A DNA stretch of 64,000 bases from Marinilabiliales bacterium (GTDB lineage Bacteria; Bacteroidota; Bacteroidia; Bacteroidales; SZUA-534), in assembly GCA_003512955.1 (NCBI GenBank), contig DOTG01000026.1, positions 124,001-188,000 on the forward strand, read 5' to 3'. Under the pieces are notes generated by a model. The model did no database searches. It was given only the letters and a program-made list of their open reading frames with translations, and was not told the origin of the DNA. Every line of letters begins with the position of its first letter. The stretch's first letter is position 1. The translations under genes and the position numbers were made by a program. Positions 1-7,653 of this stretch are shown one piece after another.

Positions 1-810
1 AGTAATATCCCTGGAAAATACCGAAACGCTAATGACCTCGCCCTTTACCCAAATAGGGTTAAACCGCACCTCAACATATTGAGCTACTCCTTCAATATCA
101 AAACGATCTGTAATTGTAAAAGCTTCCCCTCCCAGGGCTTTCTCATAACGCCCTTTCCAAATGTTATTTAAAGGTTCGGGTAAAAAGTCAAGGATTGATG
201 CACCCACAATTAATTCCACACCGAAAGCGGATTTAAACTGATTCTTAAAGTTGGTGTTAATTGACTTGATACAATAGTTTTGATCTACCGACCAAATCAT
301 ATCAAGGGTGTTTTCAAAAAGGGAATTCAAGTAGGCTTCATTTTCCAATAAGGCGTTTTCAATTCTTATTTTTGAGGATATGTCTCTTGAAACACCAATG
401 GATCCAATATATTTACCATGTTCGTCGAGTACCGGTTTCGAAATGGTTTCCAACCAAACAGAGTTTCCATTTTTATGTTTAAAGTTTAGGTTCCAATGTT
501 TTTCAACCTCATTGGCCATTCCATTTTTCCTGGCCTCCACCCATTTCTTGATTTCCAAGGCGGTTGATTCAAAACAGAAATCCAATACGGGTGTTGCTTT
601 GAACTCCTCTTCGGAGTAACCCAAAATTTGATAAATGGATGGGCTTACATAAGTTATCCTTGCGTTTAAATCTAAAAACCATAAAATATCCTGAATATGG
701 TTGAGGAGCAAATCGAATTTCTTTTTGTTTTCTTCAAACTCTTTGAACTTCAATTGCACATCGAACAGTTCTTTCGATAATTTCTGAATGTTTTGATCGA
801 AATTCTCCAT
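1..810 (-). CDS. PAS-domain sensor protein, 3' end outside window
   Basis: Reading leftward from the ATG at 810-808 there are 270 open codons to the window edge, so the C-terminus is missing. The visible part has a short coiled-coil-like N-terminus and then two PAS domains (about residues 30-145 and 150-270). Both show the usual PAS features: 'YVSPSIYQILGYSEEEF' in the first, and 'VSRDIS' and 'VFSRDIT' ends that lead into the next helix. PAS domains sense small ligands, redox state or partner proteins. Whether the protein ends in a histidine kinase, another output or only more PAS domains (as at 15868-19650) cannot be seen. No signal peptide or membrane segment is visible, so a cytoplasmic sensor is likely. 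Confidence 0.85.
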   Translation of the reverse strand, partial: MENFDQNIQKLSKELFDVQLKFKEFEENKKKFDLLLNHIQDILWFLDLNARITYVSPSIYQILGYSEEEFKATPVLDFCFESTALEIKKWVEARKNGMANEVEKHWNLNFKHKNGNSVWLETISKPVLDEHGKYIGSIGVSRDISSKIRIENALLENEAYLNSLFENTLDMIWSVDQNYCIKSINTNFKNQFKSAFGVELIVGASILDFLPEPLNNIWKGRYEKALGGEAFTITDRFDIEGVAQYVEVRFNPIWVKGEVISVSVFSRDIT

Positions 811-974
811 CAAAAATAACTTATGCCTTCACTTCCTTAGAAACAATACTTGCCTTAGAATCCTTGAAACAATGGAAACTCCACAAGGTTTTACCATTCC
901 TTAAAAATAAACATAATTATTCCTAATATTCACTTCCCTATCTGTTTTGTACAAATTCAAAAACAGTTTATCTG

Positions 975-1892
975 CTAAATAAAAAACAAGGCGACCCCAA
1001 TTACAGTTATTACAGCACCTATTACCTCTTTTAAGGTAACCTTTTCATGATAAAGCAATATGGCCGGAGGTATAATTAACACAGGAATAATGGACATAAT
1101 GGTTGAGGCAATTCCCACAGAAGTATAAAGTACCGATAGCAACGAAAGATACACTCCGATAAAAGGCCCAAAGATGGCTCCAATAGTCATGTAACGCAGG
1201 GCTTTACCATCAGACACTGCTGATTTGACTCTAGGCCAACGCTTAACAAAAGTTATAAGGAACACATACCCAATACTTCCAGCAATCACACGGATATGCG
1301 TGGAGGCAAACACGTCATAATCTTTCATCCCATATTTACTAAGCACTAACCCCAATGCCTGGCCAATAGTGCCCAGAAGAGCGAAAAACAAACCTTTGGC
1401 AGGAAACGAAAGTTGTAGCCTCTTTGATTTTCCTTCCTGCTCCAAATCCATTTTCCTTTTTTCAGTAACCACAACCACAATTCCAAAAAGTGTGACCAAC
1501 ATGGCCAAAAGGCTGGAAACGCCCATGGTTTCGCCTAATGCAAAATAACTGATAACGGCAGCAAACGGGGGGCTCAATGCCATAACCAGCATCGAGATGC
1601 GGGCACTTATAAATTCATACGATTTGAACAAAAAATAATCTCCAAATACAAAACCCACCAACCCGGAAATAGTCAACCAAATCCAAGCGTGGCTGGGGGC
1701 ATCGAACGGAAGGTACATGCCATTTCTTACAAAATATGAAACCAGCATGTATAAAAATAAGGCTATGAAAAGCCGGATAATATTTACTGACAAGGAACCT
1801 ACCCTGCGGGTGGCTTGCTGAAAAGCCAAACCGGTAGCTGTCCAACAAACGGCCGTTCCCAATGCAATTATTTCACCAGTATGAGTACCCAT
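975..1892 (-). CDS. DMT-superfamily (EamA) inner-membrane transporter
   Basis: A 305-residue protein with about ten hydrophobic helices arranged as two EamA repeats, the usual size and form of drug/metabolite transporter permeases. The N-terminal repeat starts 'GEIIALGTAVCWTATGLAF' and the second begins near residue 165. The frame is open a further 33 codons to 1991, but those residues are polar and unlike the family, so the internal ATG at 1892-1890, directly before the first helix, is the better start. The substrate cannot be read from sequence; members export amino acids, sugars or other metabolites. It stands alone, divergent from the aspartase fusion gene at 2124. Confidence 0.85.
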   Translation of the reverse strand: MGTHTGEIIALGTAVCWTATGLAFQQATRRVGSLSVNIIRLFIALFLYMLVSYFVRNGMYLPFDAPSHAWIWLTISGLVGFVFGDYFLFKSYEFISARISMLVMALSPPFAAVISYFALGETMGVSSLLAMLVTLFGIVVVVTEKRKMDLEQEGKSKRLQLSFPAKGLFFALLGTIGQALGLVLSKYGMKDYDVFASTHIRVIAGSIGYVFLITFVKRWPRVKSAVSDGKALRYMTIGAIFGPFIGVYLSLLSVLYTSVGIASTIMSIIPVLIIPPAILLYHEKVTLKEVIGAVITVIGVALFFI

Positions 1893-2123
1893 GGTATAAA
1901 AATTTGCCCAAAAGTAGCCAAACCTTTCAGTATTCGGCCAAAAGTTCACTTTCCGGACCAAAATTAATTTCTCCCAATCCGTATCATACATTGAAAATGC
2001 TCATGAACTTTTCTCTGCTTTTTAAGTTTATGTTGTAGAGAATATTTTTGTTTGATAGATTTAATTGGCTGATTCTGAAAATATAATCACATTCGTTGCC
2101 AATTCAACACTAAAAATTTAATT

Positions 2124-3992
2124 ATGGACAAATCGAAAATGCTTGAATTTATAAAAGGGGTTGATCTGTTCAATTCGTTAAATGAAATTGAAAAAGAGAG
2201 ATTGGCCAACCATTTTGAGGTCAAAGAATATCAGCAAGGAGCCTATCTTTTTAAAGAAAATTCCCCCCGCGATGTTGTTTATGTTATCTACGAAGGTGAG
2301 GTTGAACTTTTTAAAAGAACTCCATTCGGAGAAGAAAAACGGCTTTCGTTTTTTCGTCAATACGATTTTATTGGCGAAGGCTGCCTGGTTGACAATTCAC
2401 CGCACTCATCAACGGCACGGGCCATGTCTCCCGTTATTGCCCTCATTTTACGCAAGCAGATACTGCTCGATGTTTTTGGCCAAGAAACAGAACTGGCAGC
2501 AAAAGTTTACAAATTTTTAGCAAAACTGATTGCCCGGCGCATGGACCATGCCAACTCGCATCTGGTAAATGTCGGTACTCAATATGTCTCGGGACGGTCC
2601 AGGTTAGAACACGATTTACTTGGCGACCGTGAAGTACCTGCCGAAGCTTACTATGGGGTACAAACCTTGCGGGCCATGGAAAATTTTAACATCAGCGGAG
2701 TAACCATCAGTTTTTATCCTGTCTTTGTTCAGGCGCTAGCTATTGTAAAGATGGCCGCAGCAAAAGCTAACCATGAATTGGATTTGTTAGATGAAACAAT
2801 CACCAACGCTATTGTAACCGCCTGTGATGAAATTATCAAGGGGAAATACCATAAAAACTTTGCCGTGGACATGATCCAGGGAGGAGCCGGAACATCTACC
2901 AACATGGCTGCCAACGAAGTGATTGCCAATCGTGCCCTTGAAATCCTGGGACACGAAAAGGGGCAGTACCAGTTTTGCCACCCTAACAACCATGTGAATT
3001 TGAGCCAGTCAACCAACGACGCCTATCCCACCTCGGTGAAAGTGGCTTTGATGATGAACAATGTCCGGTTCATCGAGGTACTGAAAGACTTGATTAGCTC
3101 GTTCCGCGAAAAAGCACGCGACTTCCGTGATGTTATCAAAATGGGACGGACTCAGTTGCAAGATGCTGTACCAATGACCTTGGGACAGGAATTTGAAGCC
3201 TACGCGGTAACCCTTTCCGAAGAAATTGAACGGCTGGAACAAAACGCCCGGCTGTTTTTAGAGGTGAATATGGGTGCTACGGCTATTGGAACGGGAATCA
3301 ATTCGGAACCTGGTTACAGCGGATTATGCATCAAATACCTGCGTGAAATTACCGGAATGGACATTAAACTGGCCGAAAACCTGATTGAAGCCACCCAGGA
3401 TACCGGAGCTTTTGTCATGTATTCATCGGCCATCAAGCGGCTGGCAGTGAAGCTTTCGAAAATCTCAAACGATTTACGGTTGCTTTCATCGGGGCCACGC
3501 ACCGGTTTCAACGAAATTAATTTGCCACCCATGCAACCCGGATCTTCTATTATGCCCGGAAAAGTGAACCCGGTGATTCCCGAGGTTGTCAATCAAATTG
3601 CATTTAAAGTGATTGGAAATGATTTATCGGTCACCTTGGCATCTGAAGCCGGGCAGTTAGAACTCAACGTGATGGAACCCCTGATTGTTCAAAGCATTTT
3701 TGAAAGTGTAGAAATGCTGAAAAACGGAATGGAGGTATTGAAGTTCCGGTGCATTGATGGCATTACAGCCAACGTGGATCGCTGCCGCGATTTGGTCTAT
3801 CACAGTATTGGATTGGTAACAGCCCTGAATCCTGTTTTAGGTTACGAAACTTCTACCAAATTAGCAAAAGAAGCATTGACAACCGGACGGAGTGTTTATG
3901 AACTGGTACTGGAGCAACATTTGTTATCGAAAGAGGAACTGGATAACATTCTGGCACCCGAAAATATGATTAAACCACGTAAGATGCATTAA
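2124..3992 (+). CDS. aspA: Aspartate ammonia-lyase with N-terminal cNMP-binding-like domain
   Basis: A 622-residue fusion. Residues about 10-130 form a cyclic-nucleotide-binding-like beta-barrel domain (Crp/CAP sensor fold) and residues about 158-622 a complete class II fumarase/aspartase-family lyase. The lyase has the family signature GSSIMPGKVN at 473-482 and the aspartase-like start 'LEHDLLGDREVPAEAYYG'. Aspartase converts L-aspartate to fumarate and ammonia in the cytoplasm; the lyase part alone matches the usual length of about 470 residues. In the sensor domain the phosphate-binding cassette reads GEGCLVDNSPHSSTARA (from residue 84), with Ser at the position of the cAMP-binding Arg82 of CAP, so canonical cAMP binding is doubtful. 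There is no helix-turn-helix. Fumarase activity is less likely than aspartase but not excluded. Confidence 0.9.
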   Translation: MDKSKMLEFIKGVDLFNSLNEIEKERLANHFEVKEYQQGAYLFKENSPRDVVYVIYEGEVELFKRTPFGEEKRLSFFRQYDFIGEGCLVDNSPHSSTARAMSPVIALILRKQILLDVFGQETELAAKVYKFLAKLIARRMDHANSHLVNVGTQYVSGRSRLEHDLLGDREVPAEAYYGVQTLRAMENFNISGVTISFYPVFVQALAIVKMAAAKANHELDLLDETITNAIVTACDEIIKGKYHKNFAVDMIQGGAGTSTNMAANEVIANRALEILGHEKGQYQFCHPNNHVNLSQSTNDAYPTSVKVALMMNNVRFIEVLKDLISSFREKARDFRDVIKMGRTQLQDAVPMTLGQEFEAYAVTLSEEIERLEQNARLFLEVNMGATAIGTGINSEPGYSGLCIKYLREITGMDIKLAENLIEATQDTGAFVMYSSAIKRLAVKLSKISNDLRLLSSGPRTGFNEINLPPMQPGSSIMPGKVNPVIPEVVNQIAFKVIGNDLSVTLASEAGQLELNVMEPLIVQSIFESVEMLKNGMEVLKFRCIDGITANVDRCRDLVYHSIGLVTALNPVLGYETSTKLAKEALTTGRSVYELVLEQHLLSKEELDNILAPENMIKPRKMH

Positions 3993-4610
3993 TACAAACC
4001 TTCAAGGGACTATTGTATCAATTCACCCGGTGACTCCGGGCGTGAATATAAGGCACAACGCTATAATCAAAAAACCATCGGGTGAATATTATCCGGCTTT
4101 TTATATCTGACTTGACACTAACAGGGAGACAGCCATTGAATAAGAAAATGATTTACAATTAACTGGATGTTAAAATAGTCGCGCTACGGTTTGCAGATTT
4201 GAGGGAATACATATTAGCCAGTTCCAATACTTTACCCCAAAACACGTAATTGTACCCTACGAAAAGCAATTTTTTGTTTTTTACTGGGGTCGTTATTTGA
4301 TTGGAATGTTTTTGGGGGCGGACCGTTCCAATTCAAGCGCAGGTAATATATGGCCATGCAGCACTACATCTATTCTGTGACCGTGCAAATTTATTAGGAA
4401 CGAGTGGTTGTTAACAACCGAATGCCATGCATCCCAACTTTGATTTTGCATCCTCTATGAACGAACAAACATTAGTAAAATAGGGACTTTCAAAAAATAA
4501 CCACGGGCAAATATAATTCTGCCTAGAATATATTATTAAATAAAAATTATTATTTTTACCACTGTTGATGACAGTAAATCTACTAAGGCTTAACAAACTA
4601 TTGGTATTCT
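3993..4610. other. Intergenic region with one short repeat element
   Basis: This gap of 618 bases carries the repeat at 4010-4120 just behind the aspA stop codon. The remaining 490 bases hold no convincing ORF, tRNA or riboswitch. The last 100 bases before the CheR gene are very AT-rich and probably contain the promoter for the downstream cluster, but I could not place -33/-7 boxes with confidence. A 13-base string at 4181-4193 recurs inverted at 46657-46669. Confidence 0.6.
4010..4120 (+). repeat. Degenerate MITE-like element, copy 1
   Basis: It shares three exact blocks in the same order with 48792-48908: gctataatcaaaaa (4060-4073), cgggtgaatatta (4079-4091) and gacttgacacta (4109-4120). 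An internal 9-bp inverted repeat pairs 4021-4029 with 4079-4087. The left terminal repeat is decayed compared with copy 2. It has no coding capacity and lies 18 bases behind the aspA stop codon. Confidence 0.6.
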
Positions 4611-5453
4611 ATGGTAACAGATGAAGATGTTCAAAGATTCATTACTGCAATCAAAATGTCTTCTACCTATGATTTTACGGACTATTCTGATAGATCGTTC
4701 AAACGTAGGATAGAAAAACTTTTGGTTGATAACCATATGGATATAAACCAATTAACCTTAAAATCTACTAAAGACAAAGATTTCTTAGAGAAAACCGTTA
4801 GAGACATTACCGTTAATACAACAGAGTTGTTCCGCGATCCGGAGATGTGGATCACTTTAAAATACCAAATCCTTCCGAAACTAAAAAAAAACAAATCCAT
4901 TTTCATTTGGCATGCAGGCTGCAGTAGCGGACAGGAAATATATTCCATGCTTATTTTGTTGCATGAACTGGGGATGTTTGAACAGGCCAAAGTATTTGCA
5001 AGTGATATAAATTCGGAAATGCTTGAGACCGCCAAAAATGGGCAATACAAATACCGTTTTAATTTAGGCTACCTCGACAATTTTGATAAAGTCATCAAGG
5101 AAAACCCTTACAATTATGAGCAGACCATTCAAGTGGATTACGAAAAATATTTCGATATTGATAAAGTGAAAGACACCATTACCATGAAACAGTTTTTGCG
5201 CGAAAAAGCCGTTTTCAGGAAGCATGACCTGGTAAGGGATGGGAATATTTTTTATTCGAAATTTGACATTATCTTTTGCAGGAATGTAATCATTTATTTC
5301 AACAATAAACTTCAAAACAAAGTTATTGAACTTTTTAGCAACAGCCTGTACCGCGACGGATACCTTATTTTGGGGGCTCACGAAAGCATATTAGGAACCG
5401 TTGCCAATAATTTTGATAGGACCAAAGGATTTTATAAAAAGAAACAGTTCTAA
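4611..5453 (+). CDS. cheR: CheR-type protein methyltransferase
   Basis: A 280-residue protein with the CheR architecture: a helical N-terminal domain (1-80) including ELFRD at 72-76, then a Rossmann SAM-binding domain. The SAM loop AGCSSG is at 102-107, the acidic residue of motif II in 'FASDIN' at 129-134, and FCRNVIIYF at 222-230. CheR enzymes methylate glutamates of chemoreceptors using S-adenosylmethionine. No chemoreceptor, CheA or CheW is encoded nearby. The gene opens a ten-gene cluster with sensors and a phosphatase, so the methyl acceptor may be one of the membrane GAF proteins at 6867 or 7654 (inference). The next gene follows after 12 bases. Confidence 0.92.
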   Translation: MVTDEDVQRFITAIKMSSTYDFTDYSDRSFKRRIEKLLVDNHMDINQLTLKSTKDKDFLEKTVRDITVNTTELFRDPEMWITLKYQILPKLKKNKSIFIWHAGCSSGQEIYSMLILLHELGMFEQAKVFASDINSEMLETAKNGQYKYRFNLGYLDNFDKVIKENPYNYEQTIQVDYEKYFDIDKVKDTITMKQFLREKAVFRKHDLVRDGNIFYSKFDIIFCRNVIIYFNNKLQNKVIELFSNSLYRDGYLILGAHESILGTVANNFDRTKGFYKKKQF

Positions 5454-5465
5454 TTTAACAAAAAG

Positions 5466-6293
5466 ATGATCGATAACTTAGGGATAGTAGATACAAAAAA
5501 AATGATCGCGGCCATTCAGGAAACGTACAGCCTTGATTTGAGCGACTATACCCTGAGTATTCTTAAACGTAGGTTGTCGCATGTGCTCGATTTTTATAAT
5601 ATTACCCTGGTAGATGATTTTGTGAATCAAGTAAAACGGAATAATATTGATTTTCAGGATTTGCTGGATCAACTGATGATTGATTCTACGGAATTGTTCC
5701 GCGATCCGTCGCTCTGGAGGGAACTAAAGGAGAAATATCTTCCTGAGATTTCCCGAAATGCAGGTTCTAAAATCTGGATGGCCGGCGAATCTTCAGGTGA
5801 CGAATTGTTTTCGTTGATGGTGGTTTTTTCTGAACTTGGTTTCGACAAACAAATCCGGGTCGTTGCTTCATGTCCATCGAAACTCAGGTTGGCCCGGATT
5901 AAAGAGGGCTATGGGTACGACATGAAAAAAATGGAAATTGGAGAGGCCAATTATACCCGGCTTTCAGGTAAGTTTGAGTTTAATCAGTTTTACAAACTCG
6001 ATGGTAACAAGGCTTTTATGAACCCTGAATTGGTTAAAGAGGTAGAATTTGATCTAACAAATATTTCACAGGAATCGGTAAGTAAAAGTTACCGGATGAT
6101 TATTTTCCGGAACATGCTGATTCAATACAACCTGCCGCTTTATGAAAAGGTTATCAAAAAACTAATTGACAACCTAATTGTAGGTGGGTACCTTGTTTTA
6201 GGAAATATGGAAACTTTAGAGCATAGTGAGGTAGGGAAAAAGATGCAATTGGTAAACCATGAAGAAAAAATTTATAGAAAGCGAGTAGATTAA
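5466..6293 (+). CDS. Degenerate CheR paralogue, probably inactive
   Basis: A 275-residue paralogue of the preceding CheR, alignable over its whole length (STELFRD at 74-80, FRNMLIQYN at 214-222). Two catalytic elements are altered: the SAM loop reads AGESSG (106-111) instead of AGCSSG, and the motif II acidic residue is lost, with ASCPS (134-138) where CheR has ASDIN. The charge after FCRN is also changed. The frame is intact with no stop or frameshift, so it looks like a maintained pseudoenzyme rather than a pseudogene. A regulatory or substrate-binding partner of the active CheR is a reasonable guess. It ends one base before the CheB gene, which points to co-translation. Confidence 0.8.
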   Translation: MIDNLGIVDTKKMIAAIQETYSLDLSDYTLSILKRRLSHVLDFYNITLVDDFVNQVKRNNIDFQDLLDQLMIDSTELFRDPSLWRELKEKYLPEISRNAGSKIWMAGESSGDELFSLMVVFSELGFDKQIRVVASCPSKLRLARIKEGYGYDMKKMEIGEANYTRLSGKFEFNQFYKLDGNKAFMNPELVKEVEFDLTNISQESVSKSYRMIIFRNMLIQYNLPLYEKVIKKLIDNLIVGGYLVLGNMETLEHSEVGKKMQLVNHEEKIYRKRVD

Positions 6294-6294
6294 T

Positions 6295-6858
6295 ATGACA
6301 GATTACAAAGCAGTAATAATTGGCGGTTCTGCTGGAAGTTTCCAGGTAGTGACAAAAATTGTATCGTCGCTTCCTGCTAATTTTCCGCTTCCTGTTATCT
6401 TGTGTTTGCATAGGTTAAAACATGTGCGTTCAGGATTTGTGGAGGCACTTTCAATAAAAGCGGCCATGCAGATTGTGGAACCAACCGATAAAGAACCCAT
6501 AAAAACCGGGAAAATTTATTTGGCCCCCGCCAATTACCATTTGTACGTTGAATTAGGAAACCGTTTTGCCCTGTCCACCGAAGACGTAGTGAACCATAGC
6601 CGCCCATCCATTGATTTGTCTTTCTTTTCGGCCTCCTATAATTATAAAAAGAAACTGGTTGGAATTATCTTGAGCGGTGCCAATAAAGACGGTGCCATGG
6701 GATTAAAAAGCGTGAAAGAAAACGGGGGGTTGACAATTGTTCAAGACCCGAATGAATGTCAGGTCCCGACCATGACATTGGCTTCAATGAATGCCACACA
6801 AGTGGATCATGTGTTTTCGACTCCTAAGATTGTCGATTTTTTATTGAATTTGACATAA
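6295..6858 (+). CDS. cheB: CheB-type methylesterase, catalytic domain only
   Basis: A 187-residue stand-alone CheB catalytic domain. The triad is preserved: Ser12 in GGSAGS, His39 in CLHR and Asp132 in SGANKDGAMG. The RPSID string is at 103-107 and the C-terminal 'VPTMTLASMNATQ' matches the family. CheB removes methyl groups from receptor glutamate methyl esters. Classical CheB enzymes carry an N-terminal receiver domain that controls activity; it is absent here, so regulation must come from elsewhere, perhaps from the degenerate CheR or the phosphoprotein switch downstream. The 1-base gap upstream and 8-base gap downstream place it inside the same transcript. Confidence 0.9.
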   Translation: MTDYKAVIIGGSAGSFQVVTKIVSSLPANFPLPVILCLHRLKHVRSGFVEALSIKAAMQIVEPTDKEPIKTGKIYLAPANYHLYVELGNRFALSTEDVVNHSRPSIDLSFFSASYNYKKKLVGIILSGANKDGAMGLKSVKENGGLTIVQDPNECQVPTMTLASMNATQVDHVFSTPKIVDFLLNLT

Positions 6859-6866
6859 TAATATTT

Positions 6867-7637
6867 ATGAACGAGATAACTAAATATAAAAAGAAAATTC
6901 TGGTCAATTTTGTTTTACTGCTTGCCTTAAGTTTTATTTCGGTAATTGTAACTATTGGTGCCGCCCAGGGATTTAAAAACCAAACCGGGTCCATTTTACT
7001 TTTAGTTCTATTTTTAATTCAAATCCCAATAATATTGAATTTAGGATTAAATGGATTAAAAGCGGTAAATTCGTATCTAGAGTTCGAAAGCAAACGGATT
7101 GCAGCTAAGAACGATGATATTGAAGAGCTAGAGCGTGAAGTTGAAGAAAAGGCAAAAGAGGCAGATGACTTATCGTTCAACCTTACAAGGCTTGGTGAGG
7201 ATATTGAAGCAACAAATGATTGGGAAGCTTATGGACAATCAGTTTTGTTAGGTTTTAGCAAACAAATTGAAATCGTGGTTGGAATGGTTTATCAATTCAA
7301 TCATCAAAAACAAAAATACAGTCCCGTTGCAACTTACGCGTATTATTCCGACCTTCCACCGCATGAATTTGCATCGGGTGATGGGTTGTCGGGGCAGGTT
7401 GTAAAAGATCAGAAAGCCATGTTTTTATCTGAACTGCCTGATGGATATGTAAAAGTTATGAGTGGGTTGGGTGCCCAAAAACCTAGGTACCTCTCATTAT
7501 TACCTATTACATATCAAAACCAGGTAATTGGTTTGGTTGAAATGGCTACTTTTGTCCCTGTCGAAAGAGGGCTTGCTCATAAGTCAAATGAAATTGCAGA
7601 ATTGCTCGGCAAAAAAGCGGCTAATATCATCGTTTAA
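6867..7637 (+). CDS. Membrane-anchored GAF domain protein
   Basis: A 256-residue protein with two hydrophobic helices at about 13-32 and 42-62, a glutamate/lysine-rich coiled coil (75-115) and a cytoplasmic GAF domain (about 120-256). The GAF part resembles the GAF domain of the next gene: both share a G-(D/E)-GL-x-GQ motif followed by an 'ELPDGY/EIPEDY' motif and a KP-x(3)-L-x-L-x-P-(I/L) strand, so the two sensors are probably paralogous. It has no enzymatic output. It may be a ligand sensor or scaffold, and its coiled coil is a candidate site for CheR/CheB modification (inference). Spacing to the next gene is 16 bases. Confidence 0.75.
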   Translation: MNEITKYKKKILVNFVLLLALSFISVIVTIGAAQGFKNQTGSILLLVLFLIQIPIILNLGLNGLKAVNSYLEFESKRIAAKNDDIEELEREVEEKAKEADDLSFNLTRLGEDIEATNDWEAYGQSVLLGFSKQIEIVVGMVYQFNHQKQKYSPVATYAYYSDLPPHEFASGDGLSGQVVKDQKAMFLSELPDGYVKVMSGLGAQKPRYLSLLPITYQNQVIGLVEMATFVPVERGLAHKSNEIAELLGKKAANIIV

Positions 7638-7653
7638 CTGAAAAAATAACTCA

